A stretch of 64,000 nt of DNA, from positions 124,001 through 188,000 of the forward strand of contig NZ_VCRN01000004.1 in the NCBI RefSeq assembly GCF_009849585.1. The letters run 5' to 3'. Below, one piece after another: positions 16,612-25,434 of the stretch. The stretch's first letter is position 1. Every line of letters starts with the position of its first letter. The position numbers were made by a program, and so were the translations under genes. The notes under the pieces were generated by a model, which did not search any database, was not told the DNA's origin, and saw nothing but the letters and a program-made list of their open reading frames with translations. Source of the stretch: Bacillus sp. ZZV12-4809. GTDB lineage: Bacteria > Bacillota > Bacilli > Bacillales > Cytobacillaceae.

Positions 16612-17547
16612 ATGCACAAAAAAACAAAAATTTTACTCTGCAGTGTTGGAATATCATTAATGCTTGGAGGATGTTCTGGTATGAATAGTACGAATAACAA
16701 TCAAGACACTGAAAAAACGAAAGAAACACAGGCTGCCCCTTCTGAAGAAACTAGGATTAGCGTTCAGGAATATACAGGTGAGGGCTATGCATTACCATAC
16801 GGAAGAGTGACAGATGAAATTGCTGAAAAAAATCTTGCTCAGATCGAGGAAGCTGCCATCAGCTTCTTTAAAGAGAATTATAAGACAGACGTAACAGTGC
16901 ATAATGTGGTGGGTGCTAAGGATGGAGCCACTGTGTTTGTAGAATCAAAAGGTGAACCGCATTTCTATACCTATGCTGTAGTACCAATAGATGAACTGGA
17001 AAAGAAAGTAATGACGGAAAAGATATGGGCGGACGAATTCCAAGTGAAGAATGCCATTAAAGGCGGTTTGTATAACATGATCTTCAAAGAAGAATTCAAT
17101 CAACTCGATAACTATTTTGATTCACTTGCAGCAGAAGGTAAAATAACTGGCAGAACGAAGGAATCCATTCAAAATGTTGGTGGACATGGTTTCTCAACTC
17201 CTTATTATTTTATTTCAATGAGAAGCAAAGAGGCAGCTATCCAACCTGTATATGACCTTTTCATGAAAAATCCTGATGAAAGTACGGAAAACCTCAGGAA
17301 GGCTTTTGAAGAAAATTCATTCTCGGCCAAATACCTTTTCATTAATATTCAATTATTTATGGCAGATAAAAATGCAAATCCAGATAAAAAGTTATTTGAT
17401 CAAATCATAAAAGACCTTGAAGAAATGACTTCAATTCCTAGAGGTTCTTATAGTTTTGTCTTAAATGATAATTTTATTGATAAGCAAAGCTCCAGCGGAA
17501 TGGGAGATAATTCACTGGACTTACTGAAAGATATTATCAAAGAATAA
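16612..17547 (+). CDS. DUF1672 lipoprotein 5, TilA-like putative immunity protein
   Basis: 311 residues, lipobox LGGC (Cys21), an Asn/Thr/Glu-rich linker to about residue 48, and then the full domain (QEYTGEGYALPYGRVTDEIAE, VHNVVGAKDGATVFVESKGE, KNAIKGGLYNMIF, GGHGFSTPYYFISM, SYSFVLNDNFIDK). It shares the SSSGMGD C-terminus with copy 3. Its stop is only 13 bases before the lipase-like gene, so the two are almost certainly co-transcribed. That makes this copy the best candidate for the cognate immunity protein. The ATG follows GGGAGGACATG. Confidence 0.85.
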   Translation: MHKKTKILLCSVGISLMLGGCSGMNSTNNNQDTEKTKETQAAPSEETRISVQEYTGEGYALPYGRVTDEIAEKNLAQIEEAAISFFKENYKTDVTVHNVVGAKDGATVFVESKGEPHFYTYAVVPIDELEKKVMTEKIWADEFQVKNAIKGGLYNMIFKEEFNQLDNYFDSLAAEGKITGRTKESIQNVGGHGFSTPYYFISMRSKEAAIQPVYDLFMKNPDESTENLRKAFEENSFSAKYLFINIQLFMADKNANPDKKLFDQIIKDLEEMTSIPRGSYSFVLNDNFIDKQSSSGMGDNSLDLLKDIIKE

Positions 17548-17560
17548 AGCAGGTGAATAA

Positions 17561-19666
17561 ATGAATACACTTAATGGTTCACCAAATAAGAATATATCCA
17601 TAAACAATGATAAAGATTTGGTTGAGCTAGCTGGCTACCATGCCTATACCTATCCCCAAAGGGGGGATATTCTAACAGTAAATGGAATAGATTATCAGGT
17701 TCGCCACGAAAACTATGAAGATCCAACAGGGCTTGATGCAATGACAATTATGAATATGGATACAGAAGAAATGTCCATCATCTATGTAGGAACGGATGCA
17801 AGCGGTAAATATGGAAAAATGGATATTCTAACAGATGCACAGCTTTTAAGTGACCTGACTCCAGCTCAGCTGGCAGCAGCCAGAAACTACTATAACGAAA
17901 TGAACAATGAATATAAAGAGGTTGGCGGCGTCCAATCGATTGCAGGAAATTCACTTGGAGGCGGTCTGGTCGGCGCTGTCGCCATTGAAAATCCAGAGGT
18001 TAAAGCCGTTACACTTAACCCTGCCCTCCTTCCCGAGGGAATGATGGACCCCGATAAAACCTACGACAACATTACAAACTACTTCAGCAGCTACGATGTG
18101 CTGACGCAAACCTTGATCGCATTAAATCTGCATGACAGGATTCCTGGCAAGCAGTATGAAATTTTTAATGGCATTCCTGAATTTTCAAAGCTTGCAACAA
18201 ATCATACAGGCTATTTAAGAAATGAAGATGGCACGCAGTTCTACGTCATTGGTGAAGTTGGCAAGCCAGGCTATGGAAAAATCTATATCGACGCTGATGC
18301 CCATATTGTATCCAGCATCTGGACAGGAGTACCTCTGTATGGGGGCCACTCAGAACGCATTGAGATCAACAAGGAGAATCTGGATCTCCTCGCTTCTTCC
18401 CTTCAAAGCCATGTGATGGAAAGATTAAACCTTGCTCACGAATATCTGGGCAATTCGGTTGCCATAGTAGATGATGAGGCCAGCCGTTATTATGAACGGC
18501 TCACCCGCCTGCAGAAGATTTTCGAGGAGATGTTTGAAAACCTGATCAGTGAACCGCTGTTTATGGGGATTACCTCCATCAGCAATCGATTAACAGCGGA
18601 AATCGATCATTTGATTTCTTTGTTAAATGTGGCGGAAAGCCATGCAAAATCATTGAATTCTATATTGAACTCTCCGCCTGCCGAGCTGCTTGAACATATT
18701 TTCCGGACGAACGTCAGTGTGGAAAGCATCTTTAATGAAGTTCGCAGCTTTTTATATGATTTAAAAGCAGATGTTCAGGATCTTTCCAAAAGCCTGATCC
18801 GGATTATTTCCAATAAAATCCCTGAATTGTTTGAAGGCGGAAAAGAGCTCTGGTATGATGCTGTAGTCAGTGAGCTAAAAGCCCATTATGGAATCGTAAA
18901 CAATAACAGGGATAAGCTTCTAACTCATATTAGTGAATACCAGAAACAAGTCCAGGACGTGGCGGCTAATTTTCACGACAAGGACCTTTCCCTCGGACAG
19001 TCGATTAAGAACAAATCCACCCATTCCCATTCCATATCCGTACAGGGGACGAATACGTATAAGCTGGAAGATTCCCCTTATATGGAGCTGAGGATGAAGA
19101 TTAAGGACTTCCAGATGGACACGGCTTATTCTGCCTTCACTACATCAACACAGGCACTTCTTCTTCCTTTATTGCATCAGGGATGGGTAATCACCTTGAA
19201 CATTGAAACTGCTTTGGAGCTCCTTTCGGGCACTATCAAAGGAGCAACCAAATTCGCATTGGACTACACCATCCCCGGCAAGTTATTCGGTCTGTTTACA
19301 GACTTTGATGATAAAATCAGAAACAGCGTCAACAACGCACTCGAGCCGCTAGACGAATTGGCCGGCACGATTGAAGGCATTCGCAAAGGGTTAAACCGAT
19401 TAATGACGGAGTACCCTACTCTTTTAGAAAATTTTAGACCCTATGTTGAAACCGCACTATTTAATAACAACGGCTACTATAACGTTCATCTCTACAACCT
19501 TGCATCCATTGCTATTTTAAGAGAAATGGAAATGCTGTTTGATGATGTGGTGTATCAATTAGGAAACCACAAAGCTGAAGCGATTGAGGCATTGTGTGAG
19601 GTTTCTAAAAAGGTGAAGGGTAATATGGGGATATTGTATGAACAGGTAGATCGCGGAACGATTTAA
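17561..19666 (+). CDS. TslA-like protein: N-terminal lipase domain, long helical C-terminal domain
   Basis: 701 residues without a signal peptide or lipobox. Residues about 20-265 look like an alpha/beta-hydrolase: IIYVGTDASG strand, the nucleophile elbow G129-N-S131-L-G133, Asp179 in SSYDVLT, and His215 in NHTGY (His263 in GGHSE is the alternative). Residues about 270-701 are almost wholly helical and rich in heptad-like Leu/Ile spacing, with LXG-like character. Lipase first and helices last is the reverse of usual type VII effectors and matches the S. aureus phospholipase toxin TslA as I recall it. The flanking DUF1672 lipoproteins fit its immunity protein family. If correct, it is exported by a type VII system and attacks membrane lipids of rivals. 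No secretion genes or small helical TlaA-type partners are seen in the window. An intracellular lipase role is not excluded. A strong terminator follows. Confidence 0.75.
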   Translation: MNTLNGSPNKNISINNDKDLVELAGYHAYTYPQRGDILTVNGIDYQVRHENYEDPTGLDAMTIMNMDTEEMSIIYVGTDASGKYGKMDILTDAQLLSDLTPAQLAAARNYYNEMNNEYKEVGGVQSIAGNSLGGGLVGAVAIENPEVKAVTLNPALLPEGMMDPDKTYDNITNYFSSYDVLTQTLIALNLHDRIPGKQYEIFNGIPEFSKLATNHTGYLRNEDGTQFYVIGEVGKPGYGKIYIDADAHIVSSIWTGVPLYGGHSERIEINKENLDLLASSLQSHVMERLNLAHEYLGNSVAIVDDEASRYYERLTRLQKIFEEMFENLISEPLFMGITSISNRLTAEIDHLISLLNVAESHAKSLNSILNSPPAELLEHIFRTNVSVESIFNEVRSFLYDLKADVQDLSKSLIRIISNKIPELFEGGKELWYDAVVSELKAHYGIVNNNRDKLLTHISEYQKQVQDVAANFHDKDLSLGQSIKNKSTHSHSISVQGTNTYKLEDSPYMELRMKIKDFQMDTAYSAFTTSTQALLLPLLHQGWVITLNIETALELLSGTIKGATKFALDYTIPGKLFGLFTDFDDKIRNSVNNALEPLDELAGTIEGIRKGLNRLMTEYPTLLENFRPYVETALFNNNGYYNVHLYNLASIAILREMEMLFDDVVYQLGNHKAEAIEALCEVSKKVKGNMGILYEQVDRGTI

Positions 19667-19678
19667 TTAACAAGTTTA

Positions 19679-19714
19679 AAAACCGGGCTGTGTGGCAGCC
19701 CGGTTTTTCTTTTT
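19679..19714 (+). terminator. Rho-independent terminator after the lipase-like gene
   Basis: A perfect 12-bp stem (AAAACCGGGCTG / CAGCCCGGTTTT) with a 5-base loop, followed by TCTTTTT. It separates the lipase unit from DUF1672 gene 6. Confidence 0.92.
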
Positions 19715-19775
19715 AATATTTAACTAATTTGCAGATATAATTTTCTTTATTCCTACTAAGGAGGCCCGTTATCTC

Positions 19776-20705
19776 ATGCACAAGAGCACAAAAGTTTTAC
19801 TCTGCAGTGCTGGAATATCTTTAATGCTTGGAGGATGTTCTGGTATTAGCAGCTCGTATAACAATCAAGACAGTGAAAAAGCTAAGGTCCCCTCTGAAGC
19901 CACAATGGTAAGTGTTCAGGAGTATACCGGAGAAGGCTATGCACTTCCGTATGGCAAAGGGACGGATAAAATCGCTGATGATCATTTTGCTCAAATAGAG
20001 GAAGCTGCTATCAAGTTTTTTAAAGAGAACTATAAGACGGCCGTAACCGTTCATAACGTAGTTGGTGCTAGGGATGGGGCTACTGTGTTTGTAGAATCCA
20101 AAGGTGAGCCGCATTTCTATACGTATGCAGCAGTTCCAATAGATAAAACATCCGAAAAAGTGGATCTTAGTAAAATTCAAGCTGATGAATATCAGGTTCA
20201 AAACGCCATCCAAGGCGGTTTATATCATATGATATTCAAAGAGGAATTTAGTCAGCTGAACACTTACCTCCATTCACTTGCCGAAAAGGGGAAAATCACC
20301 GGGAAAACTGAAGAGGCTTTGCAAAACGTGGGCGGGCATGGCTTTATGACACCTTATTATTTTATTTCAACAGCTTCCGAGGACGCAGCCATTAAGCCCG
20401 TGTATGACCTATACATAAAAAATCCTGAGGAAAGCATTGATAACCTAAAGGCTGGCTACGATGAAAGCTTATTCGATAAAGAAAACTTTCAGATTAATAT
20501 TCAGTTGTTCATGAAGGATAAACAATCAGTACCTAGTAAAAAGATATTTAACCAAGTTACAAAAGACCTTGATGAAATGAAAAACATCCCTAAAGGAACA
20601 TATAGCTTCTATTTGAACGATAATTATATTCATGCAGAATCATCTGAAGGTGCTAAAGACAATTCCCTGAAGCGGGCTTTTCCCAACTATATTATTAAAG
20701 AATAG
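19776..20705 (+). CDS. DUF1672 lipoprotein 6, TilA-like putative immunity protein
   Basis: 309 residues, lipobox LGGC (Cys21), a short Ser/Asn linker, and a complete domain (QEYTGEGYALPYGKGTDKIAD, VHNVVGARDGATVF, GEPHFYTYAAVPID, NAIQGGLYHMIF, GGHGFMTPYYF, YSFYLNDNYIH). The C-terminus (GAKDNSLKRAFPNYIIKE) belongs to the copy 1/2/4 type. It has its own signals: a TATAAT at 19736-19741 and AAGGAGG 11 bases before the ATG, and it lies after the terminator of the lipase gene, so it is probably expressed separately. It does not carry the long promoter block seen before copies 1, 3 and 5. Confidence 0.82.
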   Translation: MHKSTKVLLCSAGISLMLGGCSGISSSYNNQDSEKAKVPSEATMVSVQEYTGEGYALPYGKGTDKIADDHFAQIEEAAIKFFKENYKTAVTVHNVVGARDGATVFVESKGEPHFYTYAAVPIDKTSEKVDLSKIQADEYQVQNAIQGGLYHMIFKEEFSQLNTYLHSLAEKGKITGKTEEALQNVGGHGFMTPYYFISTASEDAAIKPVYDLYIKNPEESIDNLKAGYDESLFDKENFQINIQLFMKDKQSVPSKKIFNQVTKDLDEMKNIPKGTYSFYLNDNYIHAESSEGAKDNSLKRAFPNYIIKE

Positions 20706-20821
20706 AAGCAGCTAAATAATGGTCTATTTGCAGGTTTTGGGCGGCTATTTACAAATTTCATTCTCTATTCACCATACCCCCCAAGCCTGCAGCCTGTATG
20801 CTTCCTTTATAAAAAGCACAG

Positions 20822-20843
20822 TTCAATCAAACGTTTGATTGAA
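20822..20843. promoter_or_regulatory. 22-bp perfect palindrome between convergent genes
   Basis: Arms TTCAATCAAAC / GTTTGATTGAA with no loop. A degenerate copy (ATCAAA-TG-TTTGAT) lies at 14131-14144, also downstream of a DUF1672 gene. The shape is that of a TetR-type operator, but its position 5 bases beyond the stop of the minus-strand gene is odd for one. It could act as a bidirectional transcript end. Confidence 0.45.
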
Positions 20844-20848
20844 TTATA

Positions 20849-21340
20849 CTAGCCCTCCAAATGCTCTTCTATCAGCTCTCTAAAAAGCTCATTCAATTCC
20901 TTATTCTTCTGCCCCTTAAGCCATTCCACCTGGTTTATGGGCAGGTTTAGTTTAAGTGTGATTTTTTCATTCGGCATCTCGATCTTTCGAATCTCCTCCA
21001 GCGTAATGCCAGCTTCAATATCGGGAAAGTCCGGCTGATCCTCTCTTATTCTCTTGAGTCCTTCATAGGCCTCTTTCGGGTCCGCTTCGCAAACTAAGCT
21101 CAGCCGGGGCAGCTTTCCAGTCACAACTTTTAGAAACATAAAAGAGCTGATCTGCCCGCCGTCTTCCAATTCTATTTCTGTGATTAAACTTTCCCTGTCT
21201 TGATATTTTCTTAGAGTCACTTCGCTTACAATCATGTCTACTTCCAATGTACTTCCGGAAGACGATTCAAAGATATAGATAGAACTGCTAAATATATAGA
21301 TTTCTTCCCCATCAAGATTTATCGATTTTATAGCAGACAT
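20849..21340 (-). CDS. Hypothetical protein, 163 residues
   Basis: I do not recognise a family. The protein is soluble, acidic and without a signal peptide. The first half is beta-rich (MSAIKSINLDGEEIYIFSSS, LEVDMIVSEVTL, SLITEIELEDG), and the second half is mixed with a charged C-terminal helix (NKELNELFRELIEEHLEG). Translation is well supported: ATG preceded by GGAGGAACAAGG. It stands alone, converging on DUF1672 gene 6 and divergent from the NlpC/P60 gene. Nothing links it functionally to either neighbour. Confidence 0.7.
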   Translation of the reverse strand: MSAIKSINLDGEEIYIFSSSIYIFESSSGSTLEVDMIVSEVTLRKYQDRESLITEIELEDGGQISSFMFLKVVTGKLPRLSLVCEADPKEAYEGLKRIREDQPDFPDIEAGITLEEIRKIEMPNEKITLKLNLPINQVEWLKGQKNKELNELFRELIEEHLEG

Positions 21341-21669
21341 CCTTGTTCCTCCATAAAATTCTTCAAAACTATTTTTTTATTCTCTATTAATTTAACATAC
21401 AAAGCCCAGCGCTACTACGGTTGCCTCATGCAGTCCCTATTATTCAGATTTTCCCCTTCTATTCCAATAACTACTAAAAAAATAGGGTATAGTCCCGATA
21501 ACAATAGTATGATATGCCACTGATTACGAAATTCATATAAAAGGAGGCAAGGATTTTTCCTGACACTTAGCCTTTTAGGTGTTTCATGTTTCGGAAGAGT
21601 TATTTTGCAAATGCACACTTCATCTTTATCATGCATAAAAATTATTAATAATGACAGGGAGTTGTCTAC
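21341..21669. other. Divergent intergenic region
   Basis: 329 bases between the unknown minus-strand gene and the NlpC/P60 gene. It is AT-rich and must hold both promoters. It includes an isolated AAAAGGAGGCAAGGA at about 21538 followed by small imperfect hairpins. A minus-strand frame (21415-21636) has no coding character. I see no known riboswitch. Confidence 0.4.
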
Positions 21670-22878
21670 ATGAACAAACTGCGCATCTGCTCATTCGCAT
21701 TGATTGCCCTTCTGATCACAGCTTTCTTTTTCCTGCCAAGCACGCAGGCATCAGATAAGGTTCATACCGTTTCGTCCGGCGATACCGTTCAGTCCATCGC
21801 TGCCAAATATAAAATATCACCAGTTCAGCTTATGAAGCATAATGGATTGCCTGATGAAAACCTCTATCCTGGCCAAAAGCTGCAAATTAATTCTGCGACT
21901 TATAAAAGTGCCCAATATCAATGGTATGAGCGGGGCCGGCAAATTGCAAGCTACGCCAAAACGTTTGACGGTTTTAAGAAGGAGATGGGCGAAGAGTCTC
22001 CTGAAAAAGGGTTTGATTCCAGCGGACTTATTTATTGGACCCTCTCACAGCAAGGGATCCCTCTGGATCGCACGACCAATGAAGGATTTTACAAGCTGGG
22101 AATGGATACAGCCTCCCCAAAAGCCGGGGATCTGATATTCTTTGTAAAAAAGGATAAGACCGGAAAAGTAACGGAAGTGATGACAGGCGGAATATACCTT
22201 GGAGACCAGCAGTTTGTCCATTCCGGATATGGATCTTCAGCCGTTAAAGTAAAGTCTGTGTCTGACAATTGGTTTAAAGACTACAGTTACGTCTTTAAAA
22301 CCTTCACACCTAAAGGAGAACATATTGTTCAAAACGGGGAGACATTAAGCAGTGTAGCAGCAAGATATAATAAGTCGGCTGCTGCTGTAAAAATACTAAA
22401 TGGACTTCCGTCTGACATCATCCTTGAAGGGCAATTTTTGCAGGTATATAATGAGCCGCTTTTCCCTTTCTATTCTGAAGAGGATGCTGCTTATGATAAG
22501 GCCATCGATGTTATCAAGTATGCCTACACATTTAGAGGCTATGAATATGTATGGAGCGAGGAGAGCCCTGAAACAGGCTTTGATTGCAGCGGTCTCCTTT
22601 ATTATGTTATGAAGCAGCATGACTTGCCTATCACCCGTGAATCCGCGGCATCCTATTCAAGTATGCTGGATGTAACTTCTGAGCCGAAAACCGGGGATTT
22701 CATATTCTTTGAAAATACCGGCTCCCGCACAGGCGTTACACATGTTGGCATTTATCTTGCTGAAGGCTATTTCATTAATACAACAGAGAGAGCCGGGGTG
22801 CACATCTCTCACCTATCCTCATCCTTCTTTACTGAAAAGTTTCACAGTTACGGGGATATCAGCTCTCTTTTTCAATAA
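21670..22878 (+). CDS. Secreted LysM / NlpC-P60 peptidoglycan hydrolase with tandem modules
   Basis: 402 residues with a signal peptide (about 1-28). There are two LysM-plus-NlpC/P60 modules: LysM 31-75, NlpC/P60 about 85-212, LysM 217-260, NlpC/P60 about 272-402. The second catalytic domain has the active Cys306 (GFDCSG) and His358 (THVGIYL). The first reads GFDSSG with Ser117 in place of Cys, and MTGGIYL with Gly where the His should be, so it is predicted inactive and perhaps only binds substrate. Active members cut D-gamma-glutamyl-diaminopimelate bonds in peptidoglycan stems. The protein probably acts in wall turnover outside the cell. The gene is monocistronic, with its own terminator. 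Confidence 0.9.
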   Translation: MNKLRICSFALIALLITAFFFLPSTQASDKVHTVSSGDTVQSIAAKYKISPVQLMKHNGLPDENLYPGQKLQINSATYKSAQYQWYERGRQIASYAKTFDGFKKEMGEESPEKGFDSSGLIYWTLSQQGIPLDRTTNEGFYKLGMDTASPKAGDLIFFVKKDKTGKVTEVMTGGIYLGDQQFVHSGYGSSAVKVKSVSDNWFKDYSYVFKTFTPKGEHIVQNGETLSSVAARYNKSAAAVKILNGLPSDIILEGQFLQVYNEPLFPFYSEEDAAYDKAIDVIKYAYTFRGYEYVWSEESPETGFDCSGLLYYVMKQHDLPITRESAASYSSMLDVTSEPKTGDFIFFENTGSRTGVTHVGIYLAEGYFINTTERAGVHISHLSSSFFTEKFHSYGDISSLFQ

Positions 22879-22884
22879 GAGCCA

Positions 22885-22921
22885 AAAAAAGACTGCCTAA
22901 ACTCACTAGGCAGTCTTTTTT
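22885..22921. terminator. Bidirectional terminator between NlpC/P60 gene and pghP
   Basis: A perfect stem AAAAAAGACTGCCT / AGGCAGTCTTTTTT with a 9-base loop, giving a T run in both directions. It overlaps the end of the convergent PGA hydrolase gene. Confidence 0.9.
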
Positions 22922-23630
22922 AATCCAGCTCTTTTTCTTTATATTTCTCTGTTGCTTTTTCCAGTGCCTTTAAGAAATCTTTATAGTTGTCGGTCTGCTG
23001 CTTTCGGTTGTTCATGGCAAAGTCACGGTCTTTAAAGAAGCTTTTCCTGAGCTTGGTTGAAAGCTCCAGCTGAACTCCCCCGCCCTTTTTGCCGCGGTTT
23101 ACAATGTTTTTCTTGCCTGTTCCGCCAAGCCGGTCAGGTGCATCTTCCACATCAAACCCTGCATCATCAAGGGCATCTTTTACTAACTTCATATACTTCT
23201 TATTTCTGCCGCCAACATAGACCTTTTCGTCATTCACATCACGGTGGCCATGTATTGAAAGGCTAGTTATGGCCTTTTCCGCCATTTGAACACCTGCTGG
23301 CTCATCATAAAGAGTAGATGTTATATGGAGAATACTGTTGTCTTTCGGCTTCAGCCCCTCAAAGATATAGGTGCTGGCATCAAGCCTTTCACCCAAATCC
23401 TCAGCCAATTCGCCGGTACCGATTTCAATATTGCCCCCATGTATCGCAAAAATGGCCACTTCCGGCTTACGCTCGTAAATCTTGATCCGATAATCGATAT
23501 TCTCTTTTTCATATTTCTTCAATTCAGCAAAGCTGCGATATTCTTCAGGTCCCGAATTGCCGGGCAGCAATGATTTGATGAGAAGTATCAGCAATATAAT
23601 AACGATGCTAAAAAGACTTATGCGCAACAT
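22920..23630 (-). CDS. Poly-gamma-glutamate hydrolase family protein (PghP/YjqB-like)
   Basis: 236 residues with one N-terminal membrane segment (3-22), so probably surface-tethered. The metal-binding motifs of the phage PghP family are visible: H64-GGNIE69-IGTGELA and S-I-H127-G-H129-RD, with YIFEGLKP between them. Such zinc enzymes cleave poly-gamma-glutamate, and phages use them to get through the capsule. Here the gene is the last of the cap operon, 62 bases after capE, so it likely trims or releases the cell's own polymer. AAGGAG precedes the ATG. Confidence 0.85.
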   Translation of the reverse strand: MLRISLFSIVIILLILLIKSLLPGNSGPEEYRSFAELKKYEKENIDYRIKIYERKPEVAIFAIHGGNIEIGTGELAEDLGERLDASTYIFEGLKPKDNSILHITSTLYDEPAGVQMAEKAITSLSIHGHRDVNDEKVYVGGRNKKYMKLVKDALDDAGFDVEDAPDRLGGTGKKNIVNRGKKGGGVQLELSTKLRKSFFKDRDFAMNNRKQQTDNYKDFLKALEKATEKYKEKELD

Positions 23631-23692
23631 GGAAAAAACTCCTTACTATAAGAAGAAGTAAGCAGATGAGTTCCGCTTACTTCTATGACTTT

Positions 23693-23842
23693 TTATGCTT
23701 GTCCATTTTGATGCTGCTCAATTTTTTTCTGTTCATCAGGTGTTAACGTATCTGTGCGCTTAAGTGTGTTCATTGTGAATAATAATGTTCCAACAAGTAC
23801 GACTGGCAAGATCCATCCTGTTACTTTTTTTACTGTGTTCAT
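23693..23842 (-). CDS. capE: PGA synthesis small protein CapE/PgsE-like
   Basis: 49 residues starting at ATG 23842 ([18 protein letters not shown]), with one membrane segment and a polar tail ending [13 protein letters not shown] longer in-frame reading to 23905 overlaps capD and lacks a ribosome site. Size, topology and position right after capD match CapE of Bacillus anthracis and PgsE of B. subtilis, a small membrane subunit that supports polymer synthesis. It begins 4 bases after the capD stop. Confidence 0.8.
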   Translation of the reverse strand: MNTVKKVTGWILPVVLVGTLLFTMNTLKRTDTLTPDEQKKIEQHQNGQA

Positions 23843-23846
23843 GTCC

Positions 23847-25415
23847 CTATTTCCCCTTTTCTTGTTCTGCTCTCCAAATTCCGCTTCTCCGCGGGTCACC
23901 CGCACCGGACATTGTTTTTTCTTTTAGGCTCATAATGAGCCCCTGAACTCCCCCATAAAACATAGGAGAAGATTTATGGATAACCTGATAACCCCTATTC
24001 TCTAACTCTGACAAAACATCCTTAGGGAATTCAGATTCCGTATAGATTATGCTGTTTTCAAATGTAAAACGGTCACGATTCACCATTTCCTGAAGATCCC
24101 CTTCTCCCTTTGCATAGGAGTAAATCACCTGCATAAGGATCTGCGGAATTCTGTTTCCGCCAGGCGAACCAATCCCGATGACTTCATCAGGGCTGATCAT
24201 GACAGTAGGGGCTGTAAACGTTCTCGACCGCTTATTGGGTGCTTCCCCATTGATTCCGCGATTTGCGAAATTCTTCAGCTGGTCATTCAAAAAGAATCCA
24301 TTTGTATACGCCCCGGAACCAAAATAATTACTTAAGGTGTTGGTCGCGGAAATCACCGTTCCCTCCTGATCCATGACAACAAAGTGGGTCGTGCTCTCAT
24401 GCTCTTCCTCTTCTTCCTCAGCATACTCGCTATCTTTAGCGAGATTATCCTCGAGAATTGAAATGTGTTCATCTGTGATATATTTTGAGATTTCCCCTGC
24501 AGTTACGCCGTCTCCAATATGGACCCGGCGATCTTCATAGGATACTTTTGCAATCTCACCGATTCTGTCAATATAATCAGCCTGGTTCCGCGAATTCAAG
24601 CCGGTCTCCTCCGCCAGCTTCAGCATTTGAAGCAGGGTTGTTCCCGAAAAAGGCGGGGGAGCCGTGAATACTTCATAGTCTGCAAATGACCCTTGGACAG
24701 GCTCTGTATGCTTCACCTTATATCGCTTAAAATCATCAAGCGGAATGCCGGTTTTCGCTTTGACCGCTTTTGCAATATCCCCCTGATAAAAGCCTGCACT
24801 GCCTTTTTCCTGAATCACTCTAAGCGTTTTAGCCAGATCCTTTTGAACAAGTATTTCCCCGGGCAGTATGGCTTTTCCGTTAGGGTAGAAGATCCGCGTA
24901 CTGTCTGAATACACTCTGTATTTGGCTGTCTCCAGCCGATGGGAAAATCCCCGGTCAACCGCGAACCCTTTTTCGGCATACTCTACGGCCGGATCGATCA
25001 GTCTTTTCATATCCATCGTGGCGTATTGTTGATGGATTACCTCCATCCCGGCGACCAGTCCGGGAACACCGAAGACTCCGCTGCCGTTATAATTTGAAGG
25101 AGAGCTTTCCCTGTAATCGATAAAGTCAGGCTCACCTTCAGCAGGAATGATCAGCATTCCCCCGCCGCCTCCAATTCCTGAGGCGAACGGTTCTACAACG
25201 CCCAAGATGTAGGAAATGGCAATGGCAGCATCTGCTGCATTGCCTCCATTCTTCAAGACATCCATCCCGACATCTACCGCAATCGGATGTGAGGCACTGA
25301 CCCCATAGAATGCTTCCGTTTGTTTTTCCAAAGTGCTTTTTTCAGGGGACACGTTCGTACAACCGGTTAACAGGCAAACAGAAACAATCAGCCGCCAAAA
25401 AGTTCGGTTTCTCAA
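23847..25415 (-). CDS. capD: Gamma-glutamyltranspeptidase-family CapD-like lipoprotein
   Basis: 522 residues from TTG 25415 (preceded by AGGGGG). Lipobox LLTGC gives Cys19. The fold is that of an N-terminal nucleophile GGT proenzyme, expected to self-cleave before Thr342 in the STTHFVVMD motif to give two subunits. [11 protein letters not shown] and the [10 protein letters not shown] start are also typical. In B. anthracis CapD joins poly-gamma-D-glutamate to peptidoglycan and shortens it. The acidic run AEEEEEEHE lies directly before the cleavage Thr. The gene lies 19 bases after capA and 4 before capE. A PGA-degrading role without anchoring is the main alternative. Confidence 0.88.
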   Translation of the reverse strand: MRNRTFWRLIVSVCLLTGCTNVSPEKSTLEKQTEAFYGVSASHPIAVDVGMDVLKNGGNAADAAIAISYILGVVEPFASGIGGGGGMLIIPAEGEPDFIDYRESSPSNYNGSGVFGVPGLVAGMEVIHQQYATMDMKRLIDPAVEYAEKGFAVDRGFSHRLETAKYRVYSDSTRIFYPNGKAILPGEILVQKDLAKTLRVIQEKGSAGFYQGDIAKAVKAKTGIPLDDFKRYKVKHTEPVQGSFADYEVFTAPPPFSGTTLLQMLKLAEETGLNSRNQADYIDRIGEIAKVSYEDRRVHIGDGVTAGEISKYITDEHISILEDNLAKDSEYAEEEEEEHESTTHFVVMDQEGTVISATNTLSNYFGSGAYTNGFFLNDQLKNFANRGINGEAPNKRSRTFTAPTVMISPDEVIGIGSPGGNRIPQILMQVIYSYAKGEGDLQEMVNRDRFTFENSIIYTESEFPKDVLSELENRGYQVIHKSSPMFYGGVQGLIMSLKEKTMSGAGDPRRSGIWRAEQEKGK

Positions 25416-25434
25416 TACGGTGCCCCCTTAAAGA

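Noticed and set aside
21520..21610. Riboswitch such as the c-di-AMP (ydaO) type before the NlpC/P60 gene
   Set aside because: Small hairpins are present, but the conserved core bases I know for that class are missing.
21415..21636. 73-residue minus-strand frame upstream of the NlpC/P60 gene
   Set aside because: No ribosome site and no protein-like pattern; it occupies a divergent promoter region.
23842..23905. Longer start for capE
   Set aside because: It would overlap capD by about 60 bases, has no ribosome site, and adds a charged tail unlike CapE.
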